Source: Enterobacter chengduensis (GTDB lineage: Bacteria > Pseudomonadota > Gammaproteobacteria > Enterobacterales > Enterobacteriaceae). Taken from it: a DNA stretch of 64,000 nucleotides. Position numbers and translations under genes: made by a program. Below, one piece after another: positions 1 to 10,457 of this stretch. Position 1 is the stretch's first letter. Each line of letters begins with the position of its first letter. The stretch spans positions 310,001 through 374,000 of the forward strand of contig NZ_CP043318.1 in NCBI RefSeq assembly GCF_001984825.2, given 5' to 3'. The notes under the pieces are model-generated. The model ran no database searches. It was given only the letters and a program-made list of their open reading frames with translations, and was not told where the DNA came from.

Positions 1-1012
1 AATGTCCGGCCCCGTTGCCCAGTGGGGTGACATGGAGTTCAACGGCGCGCGCCAGGCCATCAAAGACATCAACGCGAAGGGCGGTATCAAGGGCGACAAG
101 CTGGTGGGCGTGGAATATGACGACGCCTGCGATCCAAAACAGGCCGTCGCGGTCGCCAACAAAATCGTCAACGACGGTATCCAGTATGTGATCGGCCACC
201 TGTGCTCATCCTCCACCCAGCCCGCGTCTGACATCTACGAAGACGAAGGCATCCTGATGATCACCCCGGGCGCGACCAACCCGGAGCTGACCCAGCGCGG
301 CTACCAGCACATCATGCGTACCGCCGGTCTGGACTCCTCCCAGGGGCCTACCGCCGCCAAATACATCCTTGAAACCGTCAAGCCAAAGCGCATTGCCATC
401 ATTCATGACAAGCAGCAGTACGGCGAAGGCCTGGCGCGCTCCGTGCAGGACGGCCTGAAAAAAGGCGGCGCAAATATCGTCTTCTTCGACGGCATTACCG
501 CCGGTGAGAAAGACTTCTCCGCGCTGATCGCCCGTCTGCAAAAAGAGAACATCGACTTCGTTTACTACGGCGGCTACTACCCGGAGATGGGCCAGATGCT
601 GCGTCAGGCGCGCGCCACAGGCCTGAAAACCCAGTTTATGGGGCCAGAGGGCGTGGGCAATGCCTCGCTGTCGAACATCGCCGGGGATTCTGCCGAAGGC
701 ATGCTGGTGACGATGCCAAAACGCTATGACCAGGATCCGGCCAACAAGGCTATCGTGGACGCGCTCAAGGCGCAGAAGAAAGATCCGAGTGGTCCATACG
801 TCTGGATCACCTACGCCGCCGTACAGTCTCTGGCCACCGCGCTGGAGCGTACCGGCAGCAAAGCGCCGCTGGATCTGGTGAAAGATTTAAAAGCACACGG
901 GGCGAACACCGTGATTGGGCCGCTGAACTGGGATGAGAAAGGCGATCTGAAGGGATTTGAGTTTGGTGTCTTCAAGTGGCACGCCGACGGGTCTTCCTCG
1001 GCCGCCAAATAA
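1..1012 (+). CDS. livK: LivK, leucine-specific periplasmic binding protein (5' end missing)
   Basis: Periplasmic receptor that delivers leucine to the LivHMGF ABC importer. The window opens inside the gene: the readable protein starts at the internal GAMSGP segment, so the signal peptide and roughly the first 33 residues lie to the left. The remaining 336 residues follow E. coli LivK closely, including [16 protein letters not shown] and the C-terminal [11 protein letters not shown]. LivJ, the LIV-binding paralogue, is the alternative, but the C-terminus and the position directly before livH fit LivK. The stop is TAA at 1010-1012. Confidence 0.95.
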   Translation, partial: MSGPVAQWGDMEFNGARQAIKDINAKGGIKGDKLVGVEYDDACDPKQAVAVANKIVNDGIQYVIGHLCSSSTQPASDIYEDEGILMITPGATNPELTQRGYQHIMRTAGLDSSQGPTAAKYILETVKPKRIAIIHDKQQYGEGLARSVQDGLKKGGANIVFFDGITAGEKDFSALIARLQKENIDFVYYGGYYPEMGQMLRQARATGLKTQFMGPEGVGNASLSNIAGDSAEGMLVTMPKRYDQDPANKAIVDALKAQKKDPSGPYVWITYAAVQSLATALERTGSKAPLDLVKDLKAHGANTVIGPLNWDEKGDLKGFEFGVFKWHADGSSSAAK

Positions 1013-1020
1013 TTATCCCA

Positions 1021-1040
1021 CCGCCCGGACCGCCGGGCGG
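1021..1040 (+). promoter_or_regulatory. GC-rich hairpin between livK and livH
   Basis: CCGCCCGG (1021-1028) pairs with CCGGGCGG (1033-1040) around a 4-base loop and is followed by TATAAAAAG rather than a clean U-tract. It is probably an mRNA-stabilising or partial-termination stem that keeps the binding protein more abundant than the membrane components. That role is inferred. Confidence 0.55.
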
Positions 1041-1058
1041 GTATAAAAAGGTTTGCAT

Positions 1059-1985
1059 ATGTCCGAGCAGTTTCTCTATTTCCTGCAGCAGATGTTTAAC
1101 GGCGTTACGCTGGGAAGCACCTACGCGCTGATCGCCATCGGCTATACGATGGTTTACGGCATTATCGGCATGATCAACTTCGCCCACGGCGAGGTCTACA
1201 TGATCGGTAGCTATGTCTCCTTTATGATTATCGCCGCCCTGATGATGATGGGCATCGACAGCAGCTGGCTGCTGGTCGCCGCCGGGTTTGTCGGCGCGAT
1301 TGTGATTGCCAGCGCCTACGGCTGGAGCATTGAGCGCGTGGCCTACCGGCCCGTGCGCAGCTCCAAGCGTCTGATTGCGCTGATTTCCGCCATCGGGATG
1401 TCCATCTTCCTGCAAAACTACGTCAGCCTGACCGAAGGCTCGCGCGACGTGGCGCTGCCGAGCCTGTTTAACGGCCAGTGGATTGTCGGGGCCAGTGAAA
1501 ACTTCGCCGCTTCTATTACCACCATGCAGCTCGTCATCTGGGTCGTGACCTTTATTGCGATGCTCGCCCTGACGCTGTTCATCCGCTACTCGCGGATGGG
1601 GCGCGCCTGCCGCGCGTGCGCTGAAGATCTGAAGATGGCGAGCCTGCTCGGCATCAACACCGACCGCGTGATTGCCCTGACCTTCGTGATTGGCGCCGCG
1701 ATGGCTGCCGTCGCAGGGGTCCTGCTCGGCCAGTTCTACGGCGTAATCAACCCGTACATCGGCTTTATGGCCGGGATGAAAGCCTTCACCGCGGCGGTGC
1801 TGGGCGGCATCGGCAGTATTCCGGGCGCGATGATCGGCGGCCTGATCCTGGGCGTGGCGGAGGCGCTCTCTTCGGCGTATCTGAGCACCGAATATAAAGA
1901 CGTGGTGTCGTTTGCCCTGCTGATTCTGGTTCTGCTGGTGATGCCTACCGGTATTCTGGGCCGTCCGGAGGTAGAGAAAGTATGA
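1059..1985 (+). CDS. livH: LivH, branched-chain amino acid ABC permease
   Basis: One of the two membrane subunits of the high-affinity leucine/isoleucine/valine importer in the inner membrane. The protein is 308 residues, the E. coli length, and highly hydrophobic throughout, with the BPD_transp_2-type segments [16 protein letters not shown] near the N-terminus and [16 protein letters not shown] near the C-terminus. The ATG at 1059 (MSEQFLYF) is preferred over an in-frame TTG six bases upstream because it matches the family start and lies after AAAAGG. Its 3' end overlaps livM by 4 bases (ATGA), showing translational coupling. Confidence 0.97.
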   Translation: MSEQFLYFLQQMFNGVTLGSTYALIAIGYTMVYGIIGMINFAHGEVYMIGSYVSFMIIAALMMMGIDSSWLLVAAGFVGAIVIASAYGWSIERVAYRPVRSSKRLIALISAIGMSIFLQNYVSLTEGSRDVALPSLFNGQWIVGASENFAASITTMQLVIWVVTFIAMLALTLFIRYSRMGRACRACAEDLKMASLLGINTDRVIALTFVIGAAMAAVAGVLLGQFYGVINPYIGFMAGMKAFTAAVLGGIGSIPGAMIGGLILGVAEALSSAYLSTEYKDVVSFALLILVLLVMPTGILGRPEVEKV

Positions 1986-3259
1986 AACCGATGCATTTTG
2001 CAATGGCGCTGCTCTCTGCCGCCATGTTCTTCGTGCTGGCGGGCGTCTTTATGGGCGTCCAGCTAGGTCTGGACGGCACTAAGCTGGTGGTGGATACCGC
2101 CCCCGACATCCGCTGGCAGTGGGTGTTTATCGGCACTGCCGTGGTATTCCTGTTCCAGCTGCTGCGTCCTCTGTTCCAGAAGTCCCTGAAAAACGTCTTC
2201 GGGCCGAAGTTCGTCCTGCCGGCGATCGACGGGTCTACCGTGAAGCAGAAGCTGTTCCTCGTGGCGCTGCTGGTGGCCGCCGTAGCGTGGCCGTTTGTGG
2301 TCTCGCGCGGCACCGTGGATATCGCTACCCTGACCATGATCTACGTGATCCTCGGTCTCGGTCTGAACGTGGTGGTGGGGCTCTCTGGCCTGCTGGTGCT
2401 CGGCTACGGCGGCTTCTACGCCATCGGCGCCTACACCTTTGCGCTGCTGAACCACTATTACGGCCTCGGCTTCTGGACCTGCCTGCCGCTGGCGGGGCTG
2501 GTCTCCGCCGCCGCGGGCTTCCTGCTCGGCTTCCCGGTGCTGCGCCTGCGCGGCGACTACCTGGCGATTGTGACCTTAGGCTTTGGTGAAATCGTCCGTA
2601 TCCTGCTGCTGAACAACACCGAAGTGACCGGCGGCCCGAACGGCATCAGCCAGATCCCGAAACCGACCTTCTTCGGGCTGGAGTTCAGCCGTACCGCCCG
2701 CGAAGGCGGCTGGGATACCTTCAGCAACTTCTTCGGCGTGAAGTATGACCCGTCCGACCGCGTGATCTGGCTCTATCTGGTGGCGCTGCTGCTGGTGGTG
2801 ATCACCCTGTTCGTGATTAACCGCCTGCTGCGCATGCCGCTGGGCCGCGCGTGGGAAGCGCTGCGTGAAGATGAGATTGCCTGCCGTTCCCTTGGCCTGA
2901 ACCCGACCCGCATCAAGCTGACCGCGTTCACCATCAGCGCCGCGTTTGCCGGTTTCGCCGGGACGCTGTTCGCCGCGCGTCAGGGCTTCGTCAGCCCGGA
3001 ATCGTTCACCTTCGCCGAATCCGCCTTTGTGCTGGCGATTGTGGTGCTGGGCGGGATGGGCTCGCAGTTTGCCGTTATCCTCGCGGCCATTCTGCTGGTG
3101 GTCTCCCGCGAGCTGATGCGCGACTTTAACGAATACAGCATGTTAATGCTGGGTGGTTTGATGGTGCTGATGATGATCTGGCGTCCGCAGGGCCTGCTGC
3201 CGATGACTCGTCCACAGCTGAAGCTTAAGAGTGCGGAAGCGAAAGGAGAGCAGGCATGA
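1982..3259 (+). CDS. livM: LivM, branched-chain amino acid ABC permease
   Basis: Second inner-membrane permease subunit of the Liv importer, pairing with LivH. The protein has 425 residues, as in E. coli. It has an N-terminal extension of about 90 residues with two hydrophobic segments, then the conserved permease core ([19 protein letters not shown] around residues 133-151; [15 protein letters not shown], the coupling-helix region that contacts the ATPase). It starts inside the last codons of livH and its stop overlaps the start of livG, so livHMG are translationally coupled. Confidence 0.97.
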   Translation: MKPMHFAMALLSAAMFFVLAGVFMGVQLGLDGTKLVVDTAPDIRWQWVFIGTAVVFLFQLLRPLFQKSLKNVFGPKFVLPAIDGSTVKQKLFLVALLVAAVAWPFVVSRGTVDIATLTMIYVILGLGLNVVVGLSGLLVLGYGGFYAIGAYTFALLNHYYGLGFWTCLPLAGLVSAAAGFLLGFPVLRLRGDYLAIVTLGFGEIVRILLLNNTEVTGGPNGISQIPKPTFFGLEFSRTAREGGWDTFSNFFGVKYDPSDRVIWLYLVALLLVVITLFVINRLLRMPLGRAWEALREDEIACRSLGLNPTRIKLTAFTISAAFAGFAGTLFAARQGFVSPESFTFAESAFVLAIVVLGGMGSQFAVILAAILLVVSRELMRDFNEYSMLMLGGLMVLMMIWRPQGLLPMTRPQLKLKSAEAKGEQA

Positions 3260-4023
3260 GTCAGCCATTATTATCCGTTAACGGTCTGATGATGCGTTTT
3301 GGCGGCCTGCTGGCGGTCAACAATGTGTCACTGGATCTGCACAAGAAAGAGATTGTCTCCCTGATTGGCCCGAACGGCGCGGGGAAGACCACGGTCTTTA
3401 ACTGCCTGACCGGTTTTTACAAGCCGACGGGCGGCACCATCATGCTGCGCGATAAGCATCTTGAAGGGCTGCCGGGCCAGCAGATTGCCCGCATGGGCGT
3501 GGTGCGTACCTTCCAGCACGTGCGTCTGTTCCGCGAGATGACGGTGATTGAGAACCTGCTGGTGGCGCAGCATCAGCAGCTCAAAACCGGGTTGTTCTCC
3601 GGCCTGCTGAAAACCCCGGCCTTCCGCCGCGCCCAGGATGAAGCGCTCGATCGCGCCGCCACCTGGCTCGACCGCATCGGCCTGCTGCAGCACGCCAACC
3701 GTCAGGCGAGCAACCTGGCCTACGGCGACCAGCGTCGCCTGGAGATTGTGCGCTGCATGGTGACCCAGCCGGAGATCCTGATGCTCGACGAACCGGCGGC
3801 AGGGCTCAACCCGAAAGAGACCAAAGAGCTGGACGAGCTGATTGCCGAGCTGCGCGACAGTCACGACACCACCATCCTGCTGATTGAGCACGACATGAAG
3901 CTGGTAATGGGTATTTCGGACCGTATCTACGTGGTCAACCAGGGCACGCCGCTGGCAAACGGCACGCCGGAAGAGATCCGCAATAACCCGGACGTGATCC
4001 GCGCATACCTGGGTGAGGCATAA
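3256..4023 (+). CDS. livG: LivG, branched-chain amino acid ABC ATPase
   Basis: Cytoplasmic ATPase that powers the Liv importer as a partner of LivF. The protein has 255 residues: Walker [10 protein letters not shown] at residues 38-46, the LivG-type signature LAYGDQRR in place of canonical LSGGQ, Walker [11 protein letters not shown], and the switch histidine in LLIEHDMK. The start overlaps the livM stop (ATGA) and AGGAGAGCAGG immediately upstream supplies the ribosome-binding site. Confidence 0.97.
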   Translation: MSQPLLSVNGLMMRFGGLLAVNNVSLDLHKKEIVSLIGPNGAGKTTVFNCLTGFYKPTGGTIMLRDKHLEGLPGQQIARMGVVRTFQHVRLFREMTVIENLLVAQHQQLKTGLFSGLLKTPAFRRAQDEALDRAATWLDRIGLLQHANRQASNLAYGDQRRLEIVRCMVTQPEILMLDEPAAGLNPKETKELDELIAELRDSHDTTILLIEHDMKLVMGISDRIYVVNQGTPLANGTPEEIRNNPDVIRAYLGEA

Positions 4024-4024
4024 G

Positions 4025-4738
4025 ATGGAAAAAGCGATGTTAACGTTCGACAAGGTCAACGCGCACTACGGCAAGATTCAGGCGCTGCACGACGTCAGCC
4101 TGCATATCAATCAGGGTGAAATCGTCACCCTGATTGGCGCCAACGGCGCGGGCAAAACTACGCTGCTCGGCACGCTGTGCGGCGACCCGCGCGCCACCAG
4201 CGGGCGGATTGTGTTTGATGGTAAAGACATTACCGACTGGCAGACGGCCAAAATCATGCGCGAGGCGGTGGCGATTGTCCCGGAAGGGCGTCGCGTGTTC
4301 TCCCGCATGACGGTGGAAGAGAACCTGGCGATGGGCGGTTTCTTCGCCCACCGCGACGAATACCAGACCCGCATCAAGTGGGTATACGAACTCTTCCCGC
4401 GCCTGTGGGAGCGCCGCATCCAGCGCGCGGGCACCATGTCCGGCGGCGAACAGCAGATGCTGGCGATTGGCCGCGCGCTGATGAGCCAGCCGCGCCTGCT
4501 GCTGCTGGACGAGCCGTCGCTCGGCCTTGCGCCGATCATCATCCAGCAGATCTTCGACACCATCGAGCAGCTGCGTAAAGAGGGGATGACCATCTTCCTC
4601 GTCGAGCAGAACGCCAACCAGGCGCTGAAGCTCGCCGACCGTGGCTACGTGCTGGAGAACGGCCGCGTGGTGCTGGAGGATACCGGCGACGCGCTGCTGG
4701 CGAACGAAGCGGTGCGGAGCGCGTATTTAGGCGGATAG
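4025..4738 (+). CDS. livF: LivF, branched-chain amino acid ABC ATPase
   Basis: Second ATPase of the Liv importer, 237 residues. Walker A GANGAGKTT is at residues 38-46, followed by signature MSGGEQQ, Walker B LLLLDEPSLGL and H-loop FLVEQN. The ATG at 4025 gives MEKAMLTFDKV, the E. coli start, and sits one base after the livG stop; an in-frame ATG four codons upstream inside livG is not needed. It is the last gene of the operon, ending just before a strong terminator. Confidence 0.97.
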   Translation: MEKAMLTFDKVNAHYGKIQALHDVSLHINQGEIVTLIGANGAGKTTLLGTLCGDPRATSGRIVFDGKDITDWQTAKIMREAVAIVPEGRRVFSRMTVEENLAMGGFFAHRDEYQTRIKWVYELFPRLWERRIQRAGTMSGGEQQMLAIGRALMSQPRLLLLDEPSLGLAPIIIQQIFDTIEQLRKEGMTIFLVEQNANQALKLADRGYVLENGRVVLEDTGDALLANEAVRSAYLGG

Positions 4739-4746
4739 GTAAAAGC

Positions 4747-4773
4747 AAAAAGGCAACGCAAGTTGCCTTTTTT
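4747..4773 (+). terminator. Rho-independent terminator of the liv operon
   Basis: AAAAAGGCAAC pairs with GTTGCCTTTTT around a GCAA loop and runs into a T-tract. The flanking A-tract makes it potentially bidirectional. It lies 8 bases after the livF stop. Confidence 0.9.
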
Positions 4774-4780
4774 AGTGTTT

Positions 4781-4817
4781 TCTCCCTCTCCCCGTGGGAG
4801 AGGGCTGGGGTGAGGGC
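4781..4817 (+). repeat. REP-like palindrome, CTCTCCC family
   Basis: The unit has a palindromic core CTCTCCCCGTGGGAGAG followed by the tail GGCTGGGGTGAGGG. Near-identical copies occur elsewhere in this window (6309, 6365, 12206, 12262, 13020, 32711, 45656, 49791, 63109), always between genes. This copy lies between livF and ugpB. Confidence 0.85.
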
Positions 4818-4868
4818 ATCAAACCGCACCGATCCCCTTCACACAACCATCATCCCCCTGACGCTTTG

Positions 4869-4908
4869 TTGTCACTTATCTGTAAACAAACAGTTATTTT
4901 TCTGTCAT
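4869..4908 (+). promoter_or_regulatory. Two tandem Pho boxes upstream of ugpB
   Basis: PhoB half-sites recur with an exact 11-bp period: TTGTCAC (4869), CTGTAAA (4880), CAGTTAT (4891) and CTGTCAT (4902). This makes two 18-bp Pho boxes separated by one turn, with TGTTAC about 12 bases further as a candidate -10. PhoB control of ugpB is established in E. coli; the arrangement here implies strong induction by phosphate starvation. Confidence 0.85.
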
Positions 4909-4981
4909 TCGAGCATGTCATGTTACCTCGCGAGCAAAAAACGCGTGATATCGCGCATCCGGCACAATAAGAGAGATGACA

Positions 4982-6298
4982 ATGACATCGTTACGACACA
5001 CAGCTTTGGGTCTGGCACTGGGTCTGGCTTTTGCGACGAACGCAATGGCTGTCACCACCATTCCATTCTGGCATTCCATGGAAGGGGAGTTGGGTAAAGA
5101 AGTTGACTCCCTGGCGCAGCGTTTCAACGACACCCATCCGGATTACAAAATTGTGCCGGTGTATAAAGGCAACTACGAGCAGAGCCTGAGCGCGGGCATC
5201 GCCGCCTTCCGTACCGGCAACGCGCCAGCGCTGTTACAGGTTTATGAAGTGGGCACCGCCACCATGATGGCCTCCAAAGCCATCAAGCCGGTGTATGAAG
5301 TGTTCAAAGAGGCGGGCATCAACTTCGACGAGTCGCAGTTCGTGCCGACCGTAGCGGGCTACTACACCGATTCCAAAACCGGTCACCTGCTGTCCCAGCC
5401 GTTTAACAGCTCCACGCCGGTGCTGTACTACAACAAAGACGCCTTCAAGAAAGCCGGTTTAGATCCGGAGCAGCCGCCAAAAACCTGGCAGGACCTGGCG
5501 GAATACACCGCGAAGCTGAAAGCGGCGGGGATGAAGTGCGGCTACGCCAGCGGCTGGCAGGGCTGGATCCAGATTGAAAACTTCAGCGCCTGGCACGGCC
5601 TGCCGGTTGCCACTAAAAACAACGGCTTCGACGGTACCGACGCGGTACTGGAGTTCAACAAGCCGGAGCAGGTGAAGCACATCGCGCTGCTGGAAGAACT
5701 CAACAAGAAGGGCGATTTCAGCTACTTCGGGCGTAAAGATGAATCCACCGAGAAGTTCTACAACGGTGATTGCGCCATTACCACCGCGTCTTCCGGCTCG
5801 CTCGCGGACATCCGTCACTACGCCAAATTCAACTACGGTGTAGGCATGATGCCGTACGATGCGGACGTGAAGGGGGCGCCGCAGAACGCCATCATCGGCG
5901 GAGCGAGCCTGTGGGTGATGCAGGGCAAAGACAAGGGCACCTACAAAGGCGTGGCCGAGTTCCTCGACTTCCTGGCGAAGCCTGAGATTGCCGCCGAATG
6001 GCACCAGAAGACCGGCTACCTGCCGATCACCAAAGCCGCATACGACCTGACCCGCGAGCAGGGCTTCTACAGCAAAAACCCGGGCGCGGATATCGCGACG
6101 CGTCAGATGCTGAACAAGCCGCCGTTGCCGTTCACCAAAGGCCTGCGCCTGGGCAACATGCCGCAGATCCGCACCATCGTGGATGAAGAGCTGGAAAGCG
6201 TCTGGACCGGGAAGAAAACGCCACAGCAGGCGCTGGATTCCGCGGTAGAGCGCGGGAACCAGCTGCTGCGCCGCTTTGAGCAGTCGACCAAATCGTAA
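4982..6298 (+). CDS. ugpB: UgpB, sn-glycerol-3-phosphate binding protein
   Basis: Periplasmic receptor for glycerol-3-phosphate and glycerophosphodiesters feeding the UgpAEC importer. An N-terminal signal peptide ends at [19 protein letters not shown], then comes the mature extracellular-solute-binding domain. The ATG at 4982 gives 438 residues, the E. coli length, with AAGAGA 7 bases upstream; another in-frame ATG at 4976 would add two residues. The gene heads the ugp operon under tandem Pho boxes, and a pair of REP-like palindromes separates it from ugpA. Confidence 0.96.
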   Translation: MTSLRHTALGLALGLAFATNAMAVTTIPFWHSMEGELGKEVDSLAQRFNDTHPDYKIVPVYKGNYEQSLSAGIAAFRTGNAPALLQVYEVGTATMMASKAIKPVYEVFKEAGINFDESQFVPTVAGYYTDSKTGHLLSQPFNSSTPVLYYNKDAFKKAGLDPEQPPKTWQDLAEYTAKLKAAGMKCGYASGWQGWIQIENFSAWHGLPVATKNNGFDGTDAVLEFNKPEQVKHIALLEELNKKGDFSYFGRKDESTEKFYNGDCAITTASSGSLADIRHYAKFNYGVGMMPYDADVKGAPQNAIIGGASLWVMQGKDKGTYKGVAEFLDFLAKPEIAAEWHQKTGYLPITKAAYDLTREQGFYSKNPGADIATRQMLNKPPLPFTKGLRLGNMPQIRTIVDEELESVWTGKKTPQQALDSAVERGNQLLRRFEQSTKS

Positions 6299-6308
6299 TT
6301 CAAACCTG

Positions 6309-6402
6309 CCCCTCACCCTAACCCTCTCCCCATAGGGGAGAGGGGACTGCACGGAGCCGTCTTTTCTCCCTCGCCCCTTTGGGGAGAGGGCCGGGGTGAG
6401 GG
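6309..6402. repeat. Inverted pair of REP-like palindromes between ugpB and ugpA
   Basis: One unit on the minus strand (6309-6345, starting CCCCTCACCCTAACCC) faces one on the plus strand (6365-6402, ending GCCGGGGTGAGGGG), giving a BIME-like inverted pair inside an operon. Such structures usually block 3' exonucleases. Here it could raise the level of ugpB message over ugpAEC, matching the need for excess binding protein (inference). Confidence 0.85.
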
Positions 6403-6425
6403 GTGAATACCTACAGAGCAAACCT

Positions 6426-7313
6426 ATGTCATCATCCCGTCCGGTGTTCCGTTCCCGCTGGCTGCCGTATCTTCTGGTCGCGCCTCAGCTGGTCATCACC
6501 GTTATCTTCTTTATCTGGCCTGCGGGCGAAGCGCTGTGGTATTCGGTACAAAGCGTCGACCCGTTCGGGCTGTCCAGCCAGTTTGTGGGCCTGGACAACT
6601 TCACCGCGCTGTTCCACGACAGCTACTATCTGGACTCCTTCTGGACGACGATGAAGTTCAGCGCGCTGGTCACCGTCAGCGGTCTGGTTGCCTCGCTGTT
6701 TTTCGCCGCGCTGGTGGATTACGTGGTGCGCGGCAGCCGCCTGTATCAGACCCTGATGTTGCTGCCTTATGCCGTGGCACCCGCCGTCGCCGCCGTACTG
6801 TGGATCTTCCTGTTTAACCCCGGCCGTGGGCTGATTACCCACTTCCTGGCCGAGTTCGGCTACGACTGGAACCACGCCCAGAACAGCGGCCAGGCGATGT
6901 TCCTGGTGGTGTTCGCCTCGGTGTGGAAGCAGATCAGCTACAACTTCCTGTTCTTCTTTGCCGCGCTGCAGTCCATTCCCCGTTCGCTGGTGGAAGCCGC
7001 CGCCATTGACGGCGCGGGGCCGATTCGTCGCTTCTTCAGGCTGTCGCTGCCGCTGATCGCCCCGGTGAGTTTCTTCCTGCTGGTGGTTAACCTCGTATAC
7101 GCCTTCTTCGACACCTTCCCGGTGATTGACGCGGCGACCGCGGGCGGCCCGGTGCAGGCGACAACGACGCTTATCTATAAGATCTACCGCGAAGGCTTCG
7201 CCGGGCTGGATCTCTCCGCCTCCGCCGCGCAGTCCGTCGTGCTGATGTTCCTCGTCATCATCCTCACGGTGGTGCAGTTCCGCTATGTTGAAAGTAAGGT
7301 GCGCTACCAATGA
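6426..7313 (+). CDS. ugpA: UgpA, glycerol-3-phosphate ABC permease
   Basis: Inner-membrane permease of the Ugp importer. It has 295 residues with about six hydrophobic helices and the EAA coupling motif [20 protein letters not shown]. The ATG at 6426 gives [12 protein letters not shown], the E. coli start; an upstream in-frame ATG at 6396 lies in the REP region and is unlikely. Its stop overlaps the ugpE start by 4 bases (ATGA). Confidence 0.96.
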   Translation: MSSSRPVFRSRWLPYLLVAPQLVITVIFFIWPAGEALWYSVQSVDPFGLSSQFVGLDNFTALFHDSYYLDSFWTTMKFSALVTVSGLVASLFFAALVDYVVRGSRLYQTLMLLPYAVAPAVAAVLWIFLFNPGRGLITHFLAEFGYDWNHAQNSGQAMFLVVFASVWKQISYNFLFFFAALQSIPRSLVEAAAIDGAGPIRRFFRLSLPLIAPVSFFLLVVNLVYAFFDTFPVIDAATAGGPVQATTTLIYKIYREGFAGLDLSASAAQSVVLMFLVIILTVVQFRYVESKVRYQ

Positions 7314-8155
7314 TTGAGAACCGTCGCGGGCTGACGATTTTCAGCCATACCATGCTGATTTTAGGGATCATCGTCATCCTGTTCCCGCTGTACGTGGCGT
7401 TCGTCGCCGCCACGCTCGACACCAAAGCGGTGTTCGACACGCCGATGACGCTGATCCCGGGCGGGCATCTTTTCGAGAACATGAAGACCATCTGGACCCA
7501 GGGCGTAGGCGCCAACAGCGCGCCGTTCTGGCTGATGATGCTCAACAGCTTCATCATGGCGTTCGGCATTACCGTCGGCAAAATCACGGTGTCGATGCTC
7601 TCGGCCTTCGCCATCGTCTGGTTCCGCTTTCCGCTGCGCAACCTCTTCTTCTGGATGATCTTTATCACCCTGATGCTGCCGGTGGAGGTGCGAATCTTTC
7701 CGACGGTGGAGGTGATTGCCAACCTGAAGATGCTCGACAGCTATGCGGGCTTAACCCTGCCGCTGATGGCCTCGGCGACCGCCACCTTCCTGTTCCGCCA
7801 GTTCTTTATGACCCTGCCGGACGAGCTGATAGAAGCCGCGCGCATCGACGGCGCGTCACCGATGCGCTTCTTCCGCGATATCGTCCTGCCGCTGTCGAAA
7901 ACCAACCTTGCGGCGCTGTTTGTGATCACCTTTATCTACGGCTGGAACCAGTACCTGTGGCCGCTGCTGATTATTCAGGACGTCAACCTCGGCACCGCCG
8001 TGGCGGGCATCAAGGGCATGATCGCCACCGGCGAAGGCACCACCCTCTGGAACCAGGTGATGGCGGCGATGCTGCTCACCCTTATCCCCCCGGTCGTTAT
8101 CGTTTTAGCCATGCAGCGTGCGTTTGTGCGTGGTTTAGTGGACAGTGAGAAATAA
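7310..8155 (+). CDS. ugpE: UgpE, glycerol-3-phosphate ABC permease
   Basis: Second inner-membrane permease of Ugp, 281 residues as in E. coli. It shows six hydrophobic helices and the EAA motif [20 protein letters not shown] that docks onto UgpC. Translation is coupled to ugpA through the ATGA overlap. The gene ends one base before the ugpC start codon. Confidence 0.96.
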   Translation: MIENRRGLTIFSHTMLILGIIVILFPLYVAFVAATLDTKAVFDTPMTLIPGGHLFENMKTIWTQGVGANSAPFWLMMLNSFIMAFGITVGKITVSMLSAFAIVWFRFPLRNLFFWMIFITLMLPVEVRIFPTVEVIANLKMLDSYAGLTLPLMASATATFLFRQFFMTLPDELIEAARIDGASPMRFFRDIVLPLSKTNLAALFVITFIYGWNQYLWPLLIIQDVNLGTAVAGIKGMIATGEGTTLWNQVMAAMLLTLIPPVVIVLAMQRAFVRGLVDSEK

Positions 8156-8156
8156 G

Positions 8157-9227
8157 ATGGCAGGCTTAAAACTTCAGGCAGTAACCAAAAGCTGGGACGG
8201 CAAAACCCAGGTCATTCAGCCGCTCACGCTCGACGTGGCGGACGGGGAGTTTATCGTGATGGTCGGCCCGTCCGGCTGCGGCAAATCTACCCTGCTGCGC
8301 ATGGTGGCGGGGCTGGAGCGCGTCACCTCCGGGGATATCTGGATTGACCGCCAGCGCGTCACCGAGATGGAGCCGAAAGACAGGGGCATCGCGATGGTGT
8401 TCCAGAACTACGCCCTCTATCCGCACATGAGCGTGGAGGAGAACATGGCCTGGGGGCTGAAAATCCGCGGCATGGGCAAAGGCCATATCGAGGAGCGGGT
8501 GAAAGAGGCGGCGCGCATTCTGGAGCTGGACGGCCTGCTCAAGCGCCGCCCGCGCGAGCTTTCCGGCGGCCAGCGCCAGCGCGTGGCGATGGGGCGCGCC
8601 ATCGTGCGCGACCCGGCGGTATTCCTGTTCGACGAGCCGCTCTCTAACCTCGACGCCAAGCTGCGCGTGCAGATGCGTCTTGAGCTGCAGCAGCTGCACC
8701 GTCGTCTGAAAACCACATCGCTGTACGTGACCCACGATCAGGTCGAAGCCATGACCCTCGCCCAGCGCGTGATGGTCATGAACAAAGGCATCGCCGAGCA
8801 GATTGGCACCCCGGTGGAAGTTTATGAAAAACCGGCCACTCGCTTTGTGGCGAGCTTTATCGGCAGCCCGGCGATGAACCTGCTGGAAGGGCGCATCAGC
8901 AGCGCGGGCACGCATTTTGAGCTGGAAAGCGGGATGGCGTTGCCGATCAGCTGGTACTATCGTGGCTACGCCGGGCGTAAGATGACGCTCGGGATCCGCC
9001 CGGAACATATTGGTTTAACCACTCAGGCGGACGGTGGCGTGCCGCTGGTGATGGACACGCTGGAGATGTTGGGTGCAGATAACCTGGCGCACGGGCGCTG
9101 GGGCGAGCAAAAAATGGTGGTGCGCCTGGCACATCAGGAGCGCCCGAAAGCAGGCAGCACGCTGTGGCTGCACCTGCCGGAAAATCATCTGCACCTGTTT
9201 GACGGTGAAACAGGACAACGAGTATGA
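8157..9227 (+). CDS. ugpC: UgpC, glycerol-3-phosphate ABC ATPase
   Basis: ATPase of the Ugp importer, of the MalK/UgpC type. The 356 residues contain Walker [10 protein letters not shown] (37-45), signature LSGGQRQR, Walker [15 protein letters not shown] and H-loop VTHDQVEA, followed by a C-terminal regulatory OB-type (TOBE) region of about 110 residues. The start at 8157 (MAGLKLQAV) matches E. coli; an in-frame ATG four codons earlier overlaps ugpE. The stop overlaps the start of ugpQ. Confidence 0.97.
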   Translation: MAGLKLQAVTKSWDGKTQVIQPLTLDVADGEFIVMVGPSGCGKSTLLRMVAGLERVTSGDIWIDRQRVTEMEPKDRGIAMVFQNYALYPHMSVEENMAWGLKIRGMGKGHIEERVKEAARILELDGLLKRRPRELSGGQRQRVAMGRAIVRDPAVFLFDEPLSNLDAKLRVQMRLELQQLHRRLKTTSLYVTHDQVEAMTLAQRVMVMNKGIAEQIGTPVEVYEKPATRFVASFIGSPAMNLLEGRISSAGTHFELESGMALPISWYYRGYAGRKMTLGIRPEHIGLTTQADGGVPLVMDTLEMLGADNLAHGRWGEQKMVVRLAHQERPKAGSTLWLHLPENHLHLFDGETGQRV

Positions 9228-9970
9228 GCAACTGGCCTTATCCCCACGTCGTCGCCCACCGCGGCGGCGGTAAGCTGGCGCCGGAAAACACGCTGGCGGC
9301 GATTGACGTCGGCGCGCGCTACGGCCACACGATGATCGAATTCGACGCTAAGCTGTCGAAGGACGGCGAGATTTTCCTGCTGCATGACGACAACCTCGAA
9401 CGCACCAGCAACGGCTGGGGCGTGGCGGGAGAATTGCCGTGGCGCGACCTGCTGAAGGTGGACGCCGGAAGCTGGTACAGCGGCGAATTCAAAGGTGAAC
9501 CGCTGCCGCTGCTGGCGGACGTGGCGGACCGCTGTCGTCAGCACGGCATGATGGCAAACATTGAGATCAAACCGACCACCGGCACCGGGCCGCTGACGGG
9601 TAAAGTGATTGCTCTGGCCGCGCGTGAGCTATGGGAAGGGATGACGCCGCCGCTGCTGTCATCATTTGAAATCGACGCGCTGGAGGCGGCTCAGGCGGCG
9701 GTGCCGGAACTGCCGCGCGGGCTATTGCTGGACGAATGGCGTGAAGACTGGCGCGAGCTGACGACCCGTTTAGGCTGCGTCTCGATCCATCTGAACCATA
9801 AGCTGCTGGATGAGGCGCGGGTGAAAATGCTCAAAGACGCGGGTCTGCATATTCTGGTCTATACCGTCAACAAACCCCAGCGCGCAGCCGAGCTGCTGCG
9901 CTGGGGCGTGGACAGCATCTGTACCGATGCGATTGACCTGATCGGCCCGGACTTTAGTTCTGCGGATTAA
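9224..9970 (+). CDS. ugpQ: UgpQ, cytoplasmic glycerophosphodiester phosphodiesterase
   Basis: Hydrolyses glycerophosphodiesters to sn-glycerol-3-phosphate plus an alcohol as they enter through Ugp. The GDPD fold is recognisable: [12 protein letters not shown] with His12, Glu39 and Asp41 in IEFDAKLS, and His54 in LLHDDN are the expected metal-binding and catalytic residues. It is 248 residues with no signal peptide, unlike the periplasmic GlpQ. The ATGA overlap with ugpC places it last in the ugp operon. Its 3' end overlaps the convergent yhhA by 17 bases. Confidence 0.96.
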   Translation: MSNWPYPHVVAHRGGGKLAPENTLAAIDVGARYGHTMIEFDAKLSKDGEIFLLHDDNLERTSNGWGVAGELPWRDLLKVDAGSWYSGEFKGEPLPLLADVADRCRQHGMMANIEIKPTTGTGPLTGKVIALAARELWEGMTPPLLSSFEIDALEAAQAAVPELPRGLLLDEWREDWRELTTRLGCVSIHLNHKLLDEARVKMLKDAGLHILVYTVNKPQRAAELLRWGVDSICTDAIDLIGPDFSSAD

Positions 9971-10331
9971 GCATACTGCCGTTCGACTGCGGCGGCAGCA
10001 TATGCTGCTGTCCGCTGCCTGACGACGTCATCCCGCCTAACATCCCGCCGTTTTTATTCGGCAGTGGCTGCTCGCGTATCTGCCCCTGCTGCACGCGCTG
10101 GGTGTTGGCGTTCATCTGGTTTTGCAGGCTCTGCTGCTGCATCTGGGTCTGCGTTTTCAACTGCTGGTTGAGCATCCCTTTTTGCTGCTGCTGCTGGCTC
10201 ATCATCTCCGTCTGCATGCGCTGCTGGCTCGGGATGACATACCCCTGCTGATTCGGGTTGTTCATGGTGTTGAGGGGCTGTGCGAGCGCGGCAAACGGGA
10301 TCAGCGCCGTAAGAATCAGTAAACGTTTCAT
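9954..10331 (-). CDS. yhhA: YhhA, DUF2756 glutamine-rich periplasmic protein
   Basis: Small exported protein of unknown function. A 19-residue signal peptide ([17 protein letters not shown]) precedes a low-complexity region rich in Gln, Met and Asn ([20 protein letters not shown]). The ATG at 10331 is chosen because AGGAGG (complement of 10340-10345) lies 8 bases upstream; the in-frame ATG at 10337 would be only 2 bases from it. The protein is 125 residues, somewhat shorter than my recollection of E. coli YhhA. It is convergent with ugpQ and divergent from ggt. Confidence 0.88.
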   Translation of the reverse strand: MKRLLILTALIPFAALAQPLNTMNNPNQQGYVIPSQQRMQTEMMSQQQQQKGMLNQQLKTQTQMQQQSLQNQMNANTQRVQQGQIREQPLPNKNGGMLGGMTSSGSGQQHMLPPQSNGSMLNPQN

Positions 10332-10457
10332 TGTCATTTCCTCCTGTTGAGGTCTCTCTTAAGTTTACCCCGATTTCACCATGACAATGATTTTTTAGGA
10401 GTTGTGAACCAGGCTTAAGCGGGGAATATGGATCCCTTCACCTGGAGAACAATAATC

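Noticed and set aside
972..2003. A 343-codon open frame on the minus strand opposite livH.
   Set aside because: It mirrors the codon bias of livH (rich in His, Gln, Arg, no family motif), has no ribosome site and lies wholly opposite a well-supported gene.
4781..6402. Regularly recurring CTCTCCC/GGGAGAGG units as a possible CRISPR array.
   Set aside because: The units are dispersed over tens of kilobases as singles or opposed pairs, not spaced directly repeated units with unique spacers; no cas genes are present.
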